Shown: one piece after another, positions 1 through 10,369 of the stretch
Layout: each line of letters starts with the position of its first letter
How positions within the stretch are numbered: the stretch's first letter is position 1
DNA from: Septoria linicola
Taxonomy: Eukaryota > Ascomycota > Dothideomycetes > Mycosphaerellales > Mycosphaerellaceae
Length of the DNA: 64,000 bases
Assembly: GCA_024114885.1 (NCBI GenBank)
Contig: CP099423.1
Coordinates: 62,001 to 126,000 of the forward strand
Direction: 5' to 3'
Program-made: the position numbers and the translations under genes
Notes under the pieces: model-generated
What the model was told of the DNA's origin: nothing
Seen by the model: only the letters and a program-made list of their open reading frames with translations
The model's database searches: none

Positions 1-2240
1 TAAAGGCTATTAAGTAGTATACTAATATAATCTTCTTTAAAGATAAGCTAGGTAGAGAATTAGACTTAAATATTAAGATTAAGAATCTCTCTAGTTTAGC
101 TCTAGAAAGAAGACCTATTAGAAGGCTAAGAACTATTAGCTAGCCTACTCTATAAGCTAGTAGGAGTACCCTAGGTACTCCTAGTCTAAGCTAGTAGAAG
201 CCTCCTCTCCTCTAGCTATTAGTATAGGTTTAGGAAGGAAAGAAACTCTTTATATAACTTCTATCTCTACTAGAAGATATAGGAGAGTATAGAAAATTCC
301 TAGACTAAAAAAAGTTAAGAAAGAATCTAAGAATTCTACCTAAAAAACTATAGAGATAGATTATAAGTAGATAGCTCTAAGGTAAACTCTTAGAAAGAGA
401 AAAGTATTCTAAGAACTTAATAGATTTAACTAAAAGCTAAAGCTAATTAGGCTTAAGCTAGATTAGAATAGTTAGCTAGATAAGGAAATACTCTTAGAGT
501 ATTAGGCTTTCTTCTTAGCTATAAGCTCTATTAACCTAGGTATTCTATAAGACCTAGAATTCTTAAAGGAAGTTAAAGAGATTATATTCTTAGCTACTAA
601 AGAAGTAGGAATATATAAATAGGAGGTTCTAATCCTAAGGAACTATAAGGAAGTAGTAAGTAATCCTAAATAGGGTTATCTCTAGTAAGAAGCTATTTAG
701 AAGGAGCTAGATATACTTATAAGTAATAATACCTAGACTATAGTAGCTCTACTAAAAGGAGCTAACTTAGTTACCTTAAGATAGGTCTTTAATATTAAGA
801 GAAAGCTTAGTAGAGCTATTAAAAAGTTTAAGGTAAGACTAGTTATAAGAGAGTTCTCCTAAAAGTATAGAGTAGACTATATAGAAACTTTTACCTCTAT
901 AGTTAGGTAGGATACTCTAAGAGGATTTATAGCTATAGTCTATAAGAAGGACCTAGTTCTATACTAAGTAGATATAAACAATATATTTATAGAGAGTACC
1001 CTATATAAGGATATCTATATAATCCTACTACTAGGTATTAACCTACTAACTAGTATAGTCTTATAAGTTCTAAGGAGTCTCTATAGGCTAAAGTAAGCTA
1101 TAAGAGACTAGAATTAGCTATATATATTAAAGCTAAAAGGAATAGGATTTAGATAATTAGAAGTAGACCTATATTTTCTAATCTATAAGAAAAGGAAAGA
1201 CCTAATAATCCTAATCTATATTAATAATATACCTATTACTATAGAGAGACTAGAAGATGTCCTCTAGTTTAAAGACTAACTTAGTAAGGTCTTTAAGATT
1301 AAAGATCTTAGAGAGCTAGATAAGATTCTTAGAATAAGACTAATAAGAAATAGATAGTAAGGCTAGCTAAAACTTAACTAGAAGTATTATATCTAAGAGG
1401 ACCTAGCTAAGATAGGAATAGGCTAAGAAACTATATTACTAACTCTTTTACTAATAGATAGCTATAAAAGTCTAAAGCCTACTAGACTAAATAATAAAAG
1501 GTATAACAAATAGGAGTACTAATCTATTATTAGAATATAGATATAGCTTATAACTATTATAAGACTAGATATTTTATTTGCCCTTAGAAGATTAAGCTCC
1601 TATATTAGTAATCTAATAGTAGGATATATAAAGGCTCTAAAGAAGCTAACTAGATACCTAAGATTAAACCTAGACCTTAGTTTAAGATACTTAAGTAATA
1701 GTTAAGGCTATCTTACTAGATATATAGACTCTAACTATATAATAGACAAGACTAATAGAGTCTTAATCCTTAGATATATCTTCTTCCTTTATAGTATACT
1801 AATCTCCTAGATAAGTAAGAAGTAGAAATCTATAGCTATATCTATAATAGAAGCTAAATATATAGCTATAGGAGTATATATAAAACAGTTATAGTTCCTT
1901 AGTACTCTTTTAAGAGAGCTTAGATACCTAGAGTTAGTAGGAGAATATTCTTACTAACTAAGGATTCTTAGTAACTAGGAAACTATTACTAGAATTAGGC
2001 TAATTTAGCTAAAAGGTAATAACTAAGCTACTCTTACTCTAGTTAAGGACTTATATATTTATAATAAGTCTAAACATATTAATATCTTATATAATACTAT
2101 AAGAAAGCTCTAGTAGAACAGACTTATCTCTATAGAATATATAAATATAAAAGAGATAGTAGTAGATAGTCTTACTAAGCTAAAGAATAGACTATAGTTT
2201 TAGGAGTTTATAAGGTAGCTCTACCTTATATAAGAGATAT
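1..2240 (+). mobile_element. Ty1/Copia retrotransposon pol remnant, RIP-degraded, 5' end outside the window
   Basis: Reading through TAG/TAA as former Gln codons on the + strand gives a continuous Copia pol. The reverse transcriptase starts near 790 (KVRLVIREFS, VDYIETFTSIVR at about 870-910). The catalytic box sits at 1213-1232 and reads IYINNI instead of YVDD. A TRPDILFA-like stretch lies near 1560. The RNase H signature (SKK-KSIA, EAKYIAIG) is at about 1814-1870, and the typical Copia end (VDSLTKL, then EFIR-LYLI) is at about 2155-2240. Stops occur every few codons, so nothing can be made from it. CpA, TpG and CpG are nearly absent, the hallmark of repeated cytosine mutation. Gag, protease and most of the integrase would lie left of base 1. 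Confidence 0.9.
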
Positions 2241-3112
2241 ATAAAAGATAACTCTAAGCCTTAGAGTTAAACTAAGAGGAGTCTAAAAGAAAGATTTTAG
2301 TTACTTAACTCCTCCTTAGTTAGACTTTATAAAGTCCTAAATACTCTTACTAATATTAGACCTATTACTAACTATAATATTACTATATAGTACCTAGCTA
2401 AACTAGATACCCTCTAAGGCTAAGTACTAGTTAATATTAAAGACCTCCTCTATAGTAGCTATTATCTCCTCTACTAGTATATAGTTACTCTACTCTCTAG
2501 CTTAATATAAGATCCTTATAGCTAAGAATAGTATACCTTAAAGGCTATTAGAGAACTAAGAAGCTATATAGAATATAACTAAATAGGAGACTAGGCTATA
2601 AGGAATCTAGGAAGCTATTAGAATTAGCTATAAGAAAGAATAGAAGTAACTTACTAGATAGTCTATATCCTAAATAATCTACTCCTATATAAAAGAGAAG
2701 GAAGATCTTATAGAAAGTATTTCTTTTACCTTTCTATAAGAGATAGTAGTATAGAAAGTTTATTAGATTAATAGTTAGTACTATCTAGTTATTAGTCTAA
2801 AAAGCAAGTACTTAATAACTAATTAAGATTAGAGCTAGTACTTAAGTATTATAGATAATCTATAGAAAGATCTAACTATATAGTATAAGTAGGAGTATTA
2901 AGAATATATCCTAGATAGTTAGTCTAGATATAGATATTTAAGTATAGTTCTAGATACCTAAGGTATCTACCTAAGGCTTAGTAAGAGGTATATCTTACTT
3001 CTCTTTCTTCTCTTCTTAGATAATAAACTTAATTAACTTTATATTTAGTTCCTAGTATATTACTACTATACTATATATATAAGTTAGTTTAAGATTAATC
3101 CCTTATTCTTCT
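2241..3112. repeat. AT-rich, CpG-free filler between the two transposon relics
   Basis: This stretch continues the composition of the Copia remnant: almost no CpA, TpG or CpG, and many TAG/TAA in all frames. Its first part probably holds the 3' LTR of the Copia copy, but I could not match it to a 5' LTR because that lies outside the window. If TAG is read as Gln, a long helical reading frame appears at about 2450-3000 on the + strand, which may be a fragment of another element. No family is recognised. Confidence 0.6.
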
Positions 3113-5065
3113 TTACTACGCTATACCCTCCTTAACATTATATAGTATATAATACGCTCTCTACTTTTAATATATATAGCTAATTATAGACAATATTACC
3201 TTCTATAAGTACGATTTACTAGCCTTTAGAGCGCTTCTATCCTACCTCTAACCTCGTTACTACTAATTTATTCCTTTATACTAAACTACGAGCTCTAAGA
3301 TAGTAATAGTATTCGATAAATAACTCGGCTATATTATAGAGGAGTTAGTAGCCGCTATTACGAGGATTAGCTTCTTATTCGACCTATAGACGTCTAAAAA
3401 CAAACTAGTATTACTTAGTATTATTATATACTTTATCTCTATAGAAGATAAACTAAGGACAATATTACTAGATCTACTAAGGTAGAAGGGCCGTTATACT
3501 AGCTATAATATTATAGAGACTATAGTAGAGGTAATAGTATACTATAACCTATACGATAAAGTTAGTTACTTTATCTCTAATAACGCTAGTAATAACCCTA
3601 AGGCAATTAAGTACCTTACGTAAGAATACGGCTTCGATAAACACTAGAATTAGCTACGCTATATAGGCTATATATTTAACCTCGTTAGATAGGCTACGCT
3701 AACTAGTAAAGATCTAGAAGTACTTATATCTAAAGCTATTAATATAGCTACTAATAGACTAACCTTTAAGGATATAATACTACTATATTAGCGTCGCCGT
3801 AGACTAATTAGTAAGCTTTATAACACGCTCTATTATCTTGATCGTTTACTATAGGTATAGGAGGAAGTAGAACGACTATAGCTTACCGAGATAGCTCTAT
3901 TTAAAGTAGATAGCGACAAGGATATATATCGTCTATTATACGACGTGTATACGCGCTAGTACTCGTTCGACGATAGCTCTAAGCGTATATTAAAGCTTAG
4001 AGCCGCTATTAATAAGTACTACGAACAAGAGGTAGATAAGTAGTATATAGCTATATAGAAGTAGACTAAGAAATACCCTAATAGGTACTATATAAAGCTA
4101 GAGCCTTCTATCGTCCGTAATTAATTAACGGACGACGATTAGTATATAATTAAGTAGTATCGTAAGATCCTTCAGCTATTAAAGATAGTAATAAAGATAC
4201 TATAGGGTACTAGTAGTAGTAAGTTTAGTACTATTTAGTAAATACTACTAGTAATAGAGGCACTAATAAGTTACTTTAAAGCGCTTATTATCTAGTATCT
4301 AATCGATAATAACCTCTAACTACCGAAGCGTAAATAGCGTATCGATAGCGAATAATAATACTAACTACGCGCCGAAGCCGATATACGAAACGACCTATCT
4401 AACTAACTTACTATATAATAATACTTCCGTACTAGTATTAAGCTTAGTTAGACTAAGTATAACGATTACTTTACTAAGATTAATAAAACGCCTATTTACG
4501 TAGCTACTATAGTACTCTATCTAAATATAAAGTAGCGGTTTATTAAGAAGCTAGATAAGTAATAACGATAGGCTAGCGACGATATAGATTAGATAGTAAG
4601 GACTAAGGCTACTATCTAATAGCTATAGAACATATATAAGGATAAGTATAAGAGGCCTATTCGGTCGATAGGTAGTATAGGTAATCCTACCGTAACGCCG
4701 GCTATAGCTATAGCTACGCGCTATATTATCTACTCGCTTATAATTAATAACGATAGCGATAGCGATAACGATACGATAGTAGACGAGTATACGTAGTACT
4801 ATAATAAGAAGCGAAAGAAGGCGATTAAGCTTAATATAAGCTAATTACTAATACCTTACTAGATTAATAAATAACGATAATAGCTAAGCTTAGTATAGTT
4901 AGCCTTAGATATATACGCCTGTCTAGTAATAAGTAATAAGCCTAAGCGACAATTTAGTATTACTAGCGACGTATTATAACTACGTAGACGATAGTTATAT
5001 AGTAAAATAGTACGATATTTAGTTACTCTAAAGTTATAGATAAATAGCGGTTTTATAATACTAAC
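3113..5065 (+). mobile_element. hAT-superfamily DNA transposase remnant, RIP-degraded
   Basis: With TAG/TAA read as Gln the + strand encodes one long hAT transposase. It begins near 3,200 (FRALLSYLQPRYY, former Q codons assumed). The catalytic-region motif FISNNASNNPKAIKYL lies at about 3565-3615, where the family usually has DNASNN, and a GYIFNLVRQA stretch follows. The C-terminal dimerisation domain is at about 4860-5060 (LALDIYA, KRQFSITSD, then LRRRQLYSK). Unlike the neighbouring Copia copy it retains many CpG sites, while CpA and TpG are almost gone. Numerous in-frame stops make it dead. Confidence 0.85.
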
Positions 5066-5335
5066 TAGTACGCTATTTAGGCGTATTACGTAGCTAACAA
5101 TACCTGCGGCAATAATAGTAATAGTAGATAGTACTAATACGGTTAAGATAGACTAGTATTTACTACTATTCGATATCGCAATATACTACCGCTTATAGCT
5201 AGTGTTACCGAGCAAGTAAGCCTTATATAAGTAAGTAGAGAGCGTCTTATTCACTTGACAAGTAAGTAGCGAGGGCACTAAATAGCAAGTAAGCAAGTGA
5301 AGATATCTTCACTTGCGTTACTTACTTGTGGACTA
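5066..5335. repeat. hAT 3' flank with short inverted and direct repeats
   Basis: A perfect 24 bp palindrome at 5293-5316 consists of GCAAGTGAAGAT followed by its reverse complement. It is flanked by CAAGTAA on the left and by TTACTTACTTG on the right. Further CAAGTAAG/CACTTG copies lie at about 5210-5280. The composition returns to normal right after about 5,335. Position and structure fit a transposon terminal or subterminal region, but no matching left end or target duplication was found, so assignment to the hAT copy is inference. Confidence 0.5.
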
Positions 5336-5929
5336 GTCTGGTCAGCTCTGCATCAGAGCAACGGCGGTCTGCGCCACTCAATTAATGACCCACTAAGCTG
5401 AAAATCTCCACTTTACACCTTTCCAGCACCAAGATCGTGTGCGCAGAAATGCACTGTCGTGCGTTCGTCATGCGTCGACGTGGGGCGGCCGAAATCTTGA
5501 GATTGTAACTTGCACAAACAGCAGTTCTCGCACGTTGGAGCTGGAGCCCTGCATATCAGACATGAGCTTCGTGATGATCTTTGGCTGTTGGAAGAAGCTT
5601 CTCTTGGTAAATGTAGTGTTCGCAGTTTCGTGTTGTCATGCAGGAGACTCGGTTGGCTTGGGGCTTCCTTTGTGCGACATGCCAGAATCCCACAGCGCAC
5701 ATACCGGTGAGTTATCACTCGCAGTAACCAGCTAACGTGATCGAATTGACGTGCAAGTGTCGTGTTGAGCGTGCAGCCAGCGTGCGACGACGTTTAGCGA
5801 TTCTCGTCACATTGGCTTCACCGACCAGCAGCTCTGGTACTGGGGGTTCCACATCGCTCCCACGAGTGTGCAAAGTCGCATAAATGTCGTAGAGAGTCAT
5901 CTCGAGGAGCACACCAACTTTGGAGACTG
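5336..5929. other. non-repetitive spacer, no gene seen
   Basis: Base composition is normal and there is no convincing coding frame. TCGCACGTTGG at about 5530 and a GACCAGCAGCTC stretch near 5827 resemble the core of the tandem array that follows and lie roughly in register with it. They may be decayed outer units. Confidence 0.4.
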
Positions 5930-7625
5930 TGGGGCGATTTAGCGACTTGTGGTGATGTCGTGGCCATTCTGCCTGTAGATGGTATTTGGCTCCACAGCGA
6001 CGCACGTTAGACTTGCATGTCTCAAAATTTGCACGTGTCCTTGGAATCATATTGAGAGGCAGTGCGCCGGCAGATAGATGTGTGGGTTGGGTGTGGAAGT
6101 ACCTTCGTGGGTCCCACTATCTGTGCAGCCACTTTGGTGAGAGATTGGTCGCACAGCATCGCACGTTGCACCCACGACTTCCAATCTTTGCGCACGTTCT
6201 GAGAGCCTTTTAGATAGGATATGGGCCGCTGCGCAGACCTCAAAGTCGGTTATGGAAGTATGCACATGATGGCCACCCAGCCAGCCAGCATGGAATCAGT
6301 CGCACAACATCGCACGTTGCACCCACGACTTCCAATCTTTGCGCACGTTCTGAGAGCCTTTTAGATAGGATATGGGCTGCTGGGTGGGTCTCAAAGTTGG
6401 TCGTGGAAGTATGCACATGATGGCCACCCAGCCAGCCAGTATGGAACCAGTCGCACAACATCGCACGTTGCACCCACGACTTCCAATCTTTGCGCACGTT
6501 CTGAGAGCCTTTTGGATATGATGTGGGCTGCTCGGTGGGTCTCAAAGTTGGTCGTGGAAGTATGCACATGCTCGCCGCTCATCCAGCCAGCATGAGGACC
6601 AGTCGCACAGCATCGCACGTTGTACCCACGACTCTCAGACTTTGCGCACGACCTAAGCACTATTCAAGGATGCTGTGGGCCGTTGGTTAGGTGTCCTAGT
6701 AGGGTGTGGAAGTTTGCACATGTTCGCCACCCATTTTTCGCCTTGTTTCCCTCGAGGATCAGTCGCACAGCAACGCACGTTGAACCCACACACTATGAAC
6801 TCTGCACACGCTCATCGGGTAGGCTGAAGGTGATGCGGAGCGTCGAGCAAGTGTGTGGGTCGATTGTGCGACTATCCGTCCTCCTACTGCTGGCTTTGCC
6901 GCAGATTACCAACCAGGACCAGTCGCACAGCAACACACATTAGAGCCACGTCCTAGAAACCTTGTGGGTTCTCTTTTCGTACATCTTGGATGATGTGGAG
7001 CGATGAACAATGATGTGGGTCGATTGTGCGAGTAGCCATATGCTCACTGCCGGCTTTGCGACACATTACGGACTAGGACCAGTCGCACAGCAACGCACAG
7101 TACAGCCACAGCCTGGAAACGTTGTGGGTTCTCTCATAGCACGTATTGAATGTTGTGGGGTGATGTACAAGTGTGTGGGTCGATCGTGCGAGTACCCATG
7201 TACCTAATGCCAGCTTTGCAGCAAAGGTCGCACGAGCATTGGTCGCACAACATCGCACGGTGTAGCCACGTTCTCGAAACGTTGTGAGTTGTCTTTTAGT
7301 AGATATTAGATGATGTGGAGCGATTTGCAGGTGTCTGGGTCGATCGTGCGAGTAGTCGTGTGCCCACTGCCAGCTTCATGGCAGATTTTGCACGAAGAAG
7401 AGTCGCACAGCAACGCACATCGAACCCATGGCCTTGAAACTTGTCGCACGATCTCAGAGAGGGTCAAATATGATCTGGATTGATTTACGTGTGTCTGCGT
7501 TGATCGTGCGACAACCCATGTCCAGACTGCTGGTTGTGCAGCTTATTCCACACACAATGGCTGGTCGCACAGCATCGCACGTCACACCCACGACCCTGAA
7601 ACTCTGTAGGCTCCCGAGATAGGTT
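5930..7625. repeat. tandem array of 11 units, period 151 bp then 160 bp
   Basis: The core GTCGCACAGCAWCGCACGTT recurs with its CACA at 5993, 6152, 6303, 6454, 6606, 6766, 6926, 7086, 7246, 7406 and 7568. The spacings are 159, 151, 151, 152, 160, 160, 160, 160, 160 and 162 bp. The three 151 bp units are nearly identical to one another. The 160 bp units are more diverged and each also carries a reversed GTCGATNGTGCGA element about 58 bp before the next core. Neither 151 nor 160 is divisible by three and the open frames change between units, so the array is not coding. CpA and TpG are normal, so RIP has not touched it although it lies near heavily mutated DNA. Confidence 0.9.
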
Positions 7626-8117
7626 GGAGGCACTCTACCAAGCCTTCTGATATTCAATTTACCACGCTCTGCCAGAAGATCGGTAGCCAGAAGACTGCGC
7701 GTTCCTCGAAGGCACTGACGCGCCGAAATTGGTCATCTTGGAATTCTGTCGTGAAGCGGCCCGGCAGCTCGGCAACAGATCCTTGGCGCGCTTTTCTCGA
7801 CTTCACGTCGCGGATCTGCGACCTTCACTTTTCACTTTTCTGCTTCGCGCGTCCACGCAAGTGCTCTGTGCATATTCAAGACCTGCATACAGACCCCGCA
7901 CGTCTCTGTATCTCAATATGTCGCTTGGCCACAATGTACAAGCACTTTTTCTCCTCTGCATCCAATTTGGCTGTCCTAACCTTTTCACATTTAATTCGAC
8001 TTTACCAACTTGACACCCTCTCCGCAACTGACATCCGCCCGCTGCTCACCGCTTCTAAGTTACGACCCGGGATCTATTTCTTTCAAGAATTCCGCCTAAA
8101 GCCAACCCGTCGCTACT
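7626..8117. other. no gene supported
   Basis: Overlapping short open frames at 7730-8137 disagree with each other and show no recognisable protein. The stretch may be the upstream region of the RIP-damaged coding fragment that follows. Confidence 0.35.
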
Positions 8118-8740
8118 ATGTCTCTCCCCTTCTATAACCTCTCTACCGAGGCTATCTCCGAGCTTCAGCTATAACTCAGTCGTATTAACAGTACGGAGTT
8201 GTTTCAACTATAGTAGTATATATAGAATCCGATTACAATATAGCTCTCGTATTGACTCCTAGTATAGGTCGATTAACAAGTAGCTCGAAAAGCAAGAGTA
8301 TATGCTTTCGTAGTGCGCAGTATCCTAGTAGAAGATTAATGTCTACCACAGTATCAAGACCAAGTGGGAGCACATCTTTCCCGGGATAACGAAGGCCGCC
8401 ACCGACTACTAGGAGATTATCGGGCTCCTGTAGGAACAAAGCCAGCAAATGTACACCCGTCTCCCCGTGTCTGTTCTATTGTACCTTTTGCTAAGTATTT
8501 CTATGTCTGCTATCGTGCTAACGGCACTCGGCGTAGTCGAGAAGTACTAGAAAGAGACAGCCCAGCCAGCCTCAACTAGCGGTTCTAATGCGCCAGACTT
8601 AAACATCTAGCACATCGTAGGATAGCAGATCGAAATGATCATCTGCACTCTACCGGTCTGCGTAGGCCGCAGAAGCGATCACGGTCGAGCTCTACTAGCG
8701 CTTCGTGCCGCCTACTAGAGGGCCGTCGTTAGACGGAGGC
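8118..8740 (+). pseudogene. RIP-eroded coding fragment, family unknown
   Basis: A frame opening with MSLPFYNLSTEAISELQ at 8118 soon meets stops. A second frame from about 8255 to 8560 is coherent if TAG is read as Gln, for example around INVYHSIKTKWEHIFPG and EIIGLLQEQSQQMY, and ends near a hydrophobic segment. At least eight TAG codons are consistent with CAG-to-TAG changes, while many real CAG/CAA remain further right. That gradient fits damage spreading from the left. I do not recognise the ancestral protein. Confidence 0.5.
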
Positions 8741-8760
8741 GCTTACGCACAGGCGGTCGA

Positions 8761-9273
8761 GTGGGCCGCAAGCAATTTCTCCCTAAGAACGAACGCAAGG
8801 GCAGTAGCGAAGACAGTATCGCTAAAGCTGCCGTGTACAAAGTGCCGAAAGGGAACATCGGAAAGCCCTATAAGGTGCGCATGACAGGCAACACAATCAC
8901 TCATGCCAAGCGCTCCTTCGATGGGTGGCGGAGGTGGACGGTGGTGACCAACGCCGTGCCATTCAATATCGAGATTGGCGACGAGTACGCGGCTGGTCAA
9001 GAAGATGACCTTAGCGAGTATGAGATTGACATCATTGATCGCGAAGAGGACTATGGAGAGAGGGAGGAAGAGGACAGCGGCGATGAGGACAGCGGCGATG
9101 AGGACTGTGAGGAGGAGGAAAGCAGTGAGGAGGGGAGCAGTGAGGAGGAGGGGAGCAGTGAGGAGGAGCAAAGCAGCGAGGAGGGCGGCGAGGAGGGCGG
9201 CGAGGAGGGCGACGAGGAGGCCAAAGACAAGCATCATGAAGGCGGCCCCATCTCAACTGGCCCGTCTGCTTGA
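8761..9273 (+). CDS. hypothetical protein with long acidic tail, probably part of an eroded gene
   Basis: The open frame runs from 8761 without an ATG; the first in-frame ATG is at 8881, giving about 130 residues. The N-terminal part is basic (VGRKQFLPKNERKG). The last 70 residues are almost only Glu, Asp, Ser and Gly, encoded by an imperfect GAGGAG/AGCAGTGAGGAGG minisatellite at about 9057-9220. It continues the orientation of the RIP-damaged fragment upstream and may be its surviving 3' part. Another frame over 8740-8890 also looks coding (QAVEWAASNFSLRTNAR), which suggests a frameshift. No function can be assigned. Confidence 0.35.
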   Translation: MGRKQFLPKNERKGSSEDSIAKAAVYKVPKGNIGKPYKVRMTGNTITHAKRSFDGWRRWTVVTNAVPFNIEIGDEYAAGQEDDLSEYEIDIIDREEDYGEREEEDSGDEDSGDEDCEEEESSEEGSSEEEGSSEEEQSSEEGGEEGGEEGDEEAKDKHHEGGPISTGPSA

Positions 9274-9707
9274 TCTCAAGGTTCCTCGCGGCTCCGTTCT
9301 GCTCCGACTTGACGAGTACACTGGGCTGCTCCTCATCCTGCAACTGCAGCACACAAAATCATGTCATGGAGAAGCCATCGCCACTCCACGATCGCACAAC
9401 TGGTATACATGGCATTTGCGGTGCTCGTAGCACTTCTGGCTCACTGCGATACACTCACATGTAGCAGCATAGCAACCACCAACGACGCTTTTGTCACTCT
9501 CGCACCAGCAATCCCTCTCAAACCCTGCACAGGTACCGTGCCAGCTCCGCCTTTGCGACAATCACGACGCGCGATACAAACAAATGCATGCTCCCAGGAC
9601 AATCAGCAGTTTTGCTTGCAGGCAGTCTTTGTTTATTCACCGCTACACTTGGGTACCCTTTCCTTCTCTTCGCCCAGCCGCCTGCACTCTGCTACACTTT
9701 CACAGAC
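9274..9707. other. intergenic, probable upstream region of the next gene
   Basis: Only short conflicting frames are present. Pyrimidine-rich stretches at about 9640-9700 precede the ATG at 9708, as is common in fungal promoters. Confidence 0.4.
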
Positions 9708-10369
9708 ATGGCTGAGAACACCAAAACCGTCGCCCAACTGGCTGTGGAAGAAGCTCATGCTCAGCTGTCCTCCATCCACTCCGTCGCAGTAACCAATCGT
9801 CAGAGGTATGGATATCAATTATGGTTGTTGCCCGCAGACATCGACTAATGGCACAGTGCAATCGCTCAATCCTTGCATAATCTACCTACCACGACGAGAC
9901 CGCTGAATGCCCATCAACGTCTGATCCACCTACTTCAAGAGCAGAATGCCCAGTTGTACGAATCTTGATCGAGTAGGATGCTCTAATCTGACCACTTCCC
10001 AGGTCCAACATAGCATTGACCGCCCACCACGTACTCGAGACATATCAGTGTGACGGCGAAGGATTTGATCAATCCACAGAAATGGTCTGTGAAGAGCAAG
10101 ACCTGGACGAACAAGACACTGAACAAGAGTACAAAGAAGATGACGAAGAAGACGACGAAGAAGATTCGCTGGTTATAGATGCTGGTAAAGTGGAGGAAAT
10201 CTACGCTCATCCAGTTTACGTCTCTCATGACAGTACCTACGGTAAGGCGCTCGTCAAATTGCTTACGACGCATCCATACGTGAACTATGCACCACGGCGA
10301 AGCAGCTCGAGTATGGCATCCCAGCAACGACTTCCGACCCCACTCGAGCGTGCTCTTGCTGAACAATGA
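9708..10369 (+). CDS. hypothetical acidic protein, three exons
   Basis: Exons 9708-9805, 9857-9955 and 10003-10369 join in frame to give 187 residues starting MAENTKTVAQLAVEEAHAQL. Both introns are GT-AG (51 and 47 bp), with GACTAAT and TCTAATC branch-like sequences. Without splicing the frame closes at once, so the structure is well supported. The N-terminal half is helical and resembles a small coiled coil (HQRLIHLLQEQNAQLSNIAL). A Glu/Asp run (KEDDEEDDEED) sits near residue 105, and the C-terminus is Ser-rich and basic. I recognise no domain. It is the first apparently intact gene to the right of the damaged block. Confidence 0.75.

Noticed and set aside
6240..6660. Minus-strand open frames with repeated peptides over the tandem array
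   Set aside because: The unit lengths 151 and 160 are not multiples of three, the frame changes from unit to unit, and the peptides are just translations of the repeat.
5930..7625. CRISPR-like array of repeats and spacers
   Set aside because: The whole unit is repeated, including the 'spacer'; the organism is a fungus and there are no cas genes.
8975..9430. Arg-rich protein frame over the acidic minisatellite
   Set aside because: It is the shifted frame of the GAGGAG repeat; the acidic frame continues sensible upstream coding sequence.
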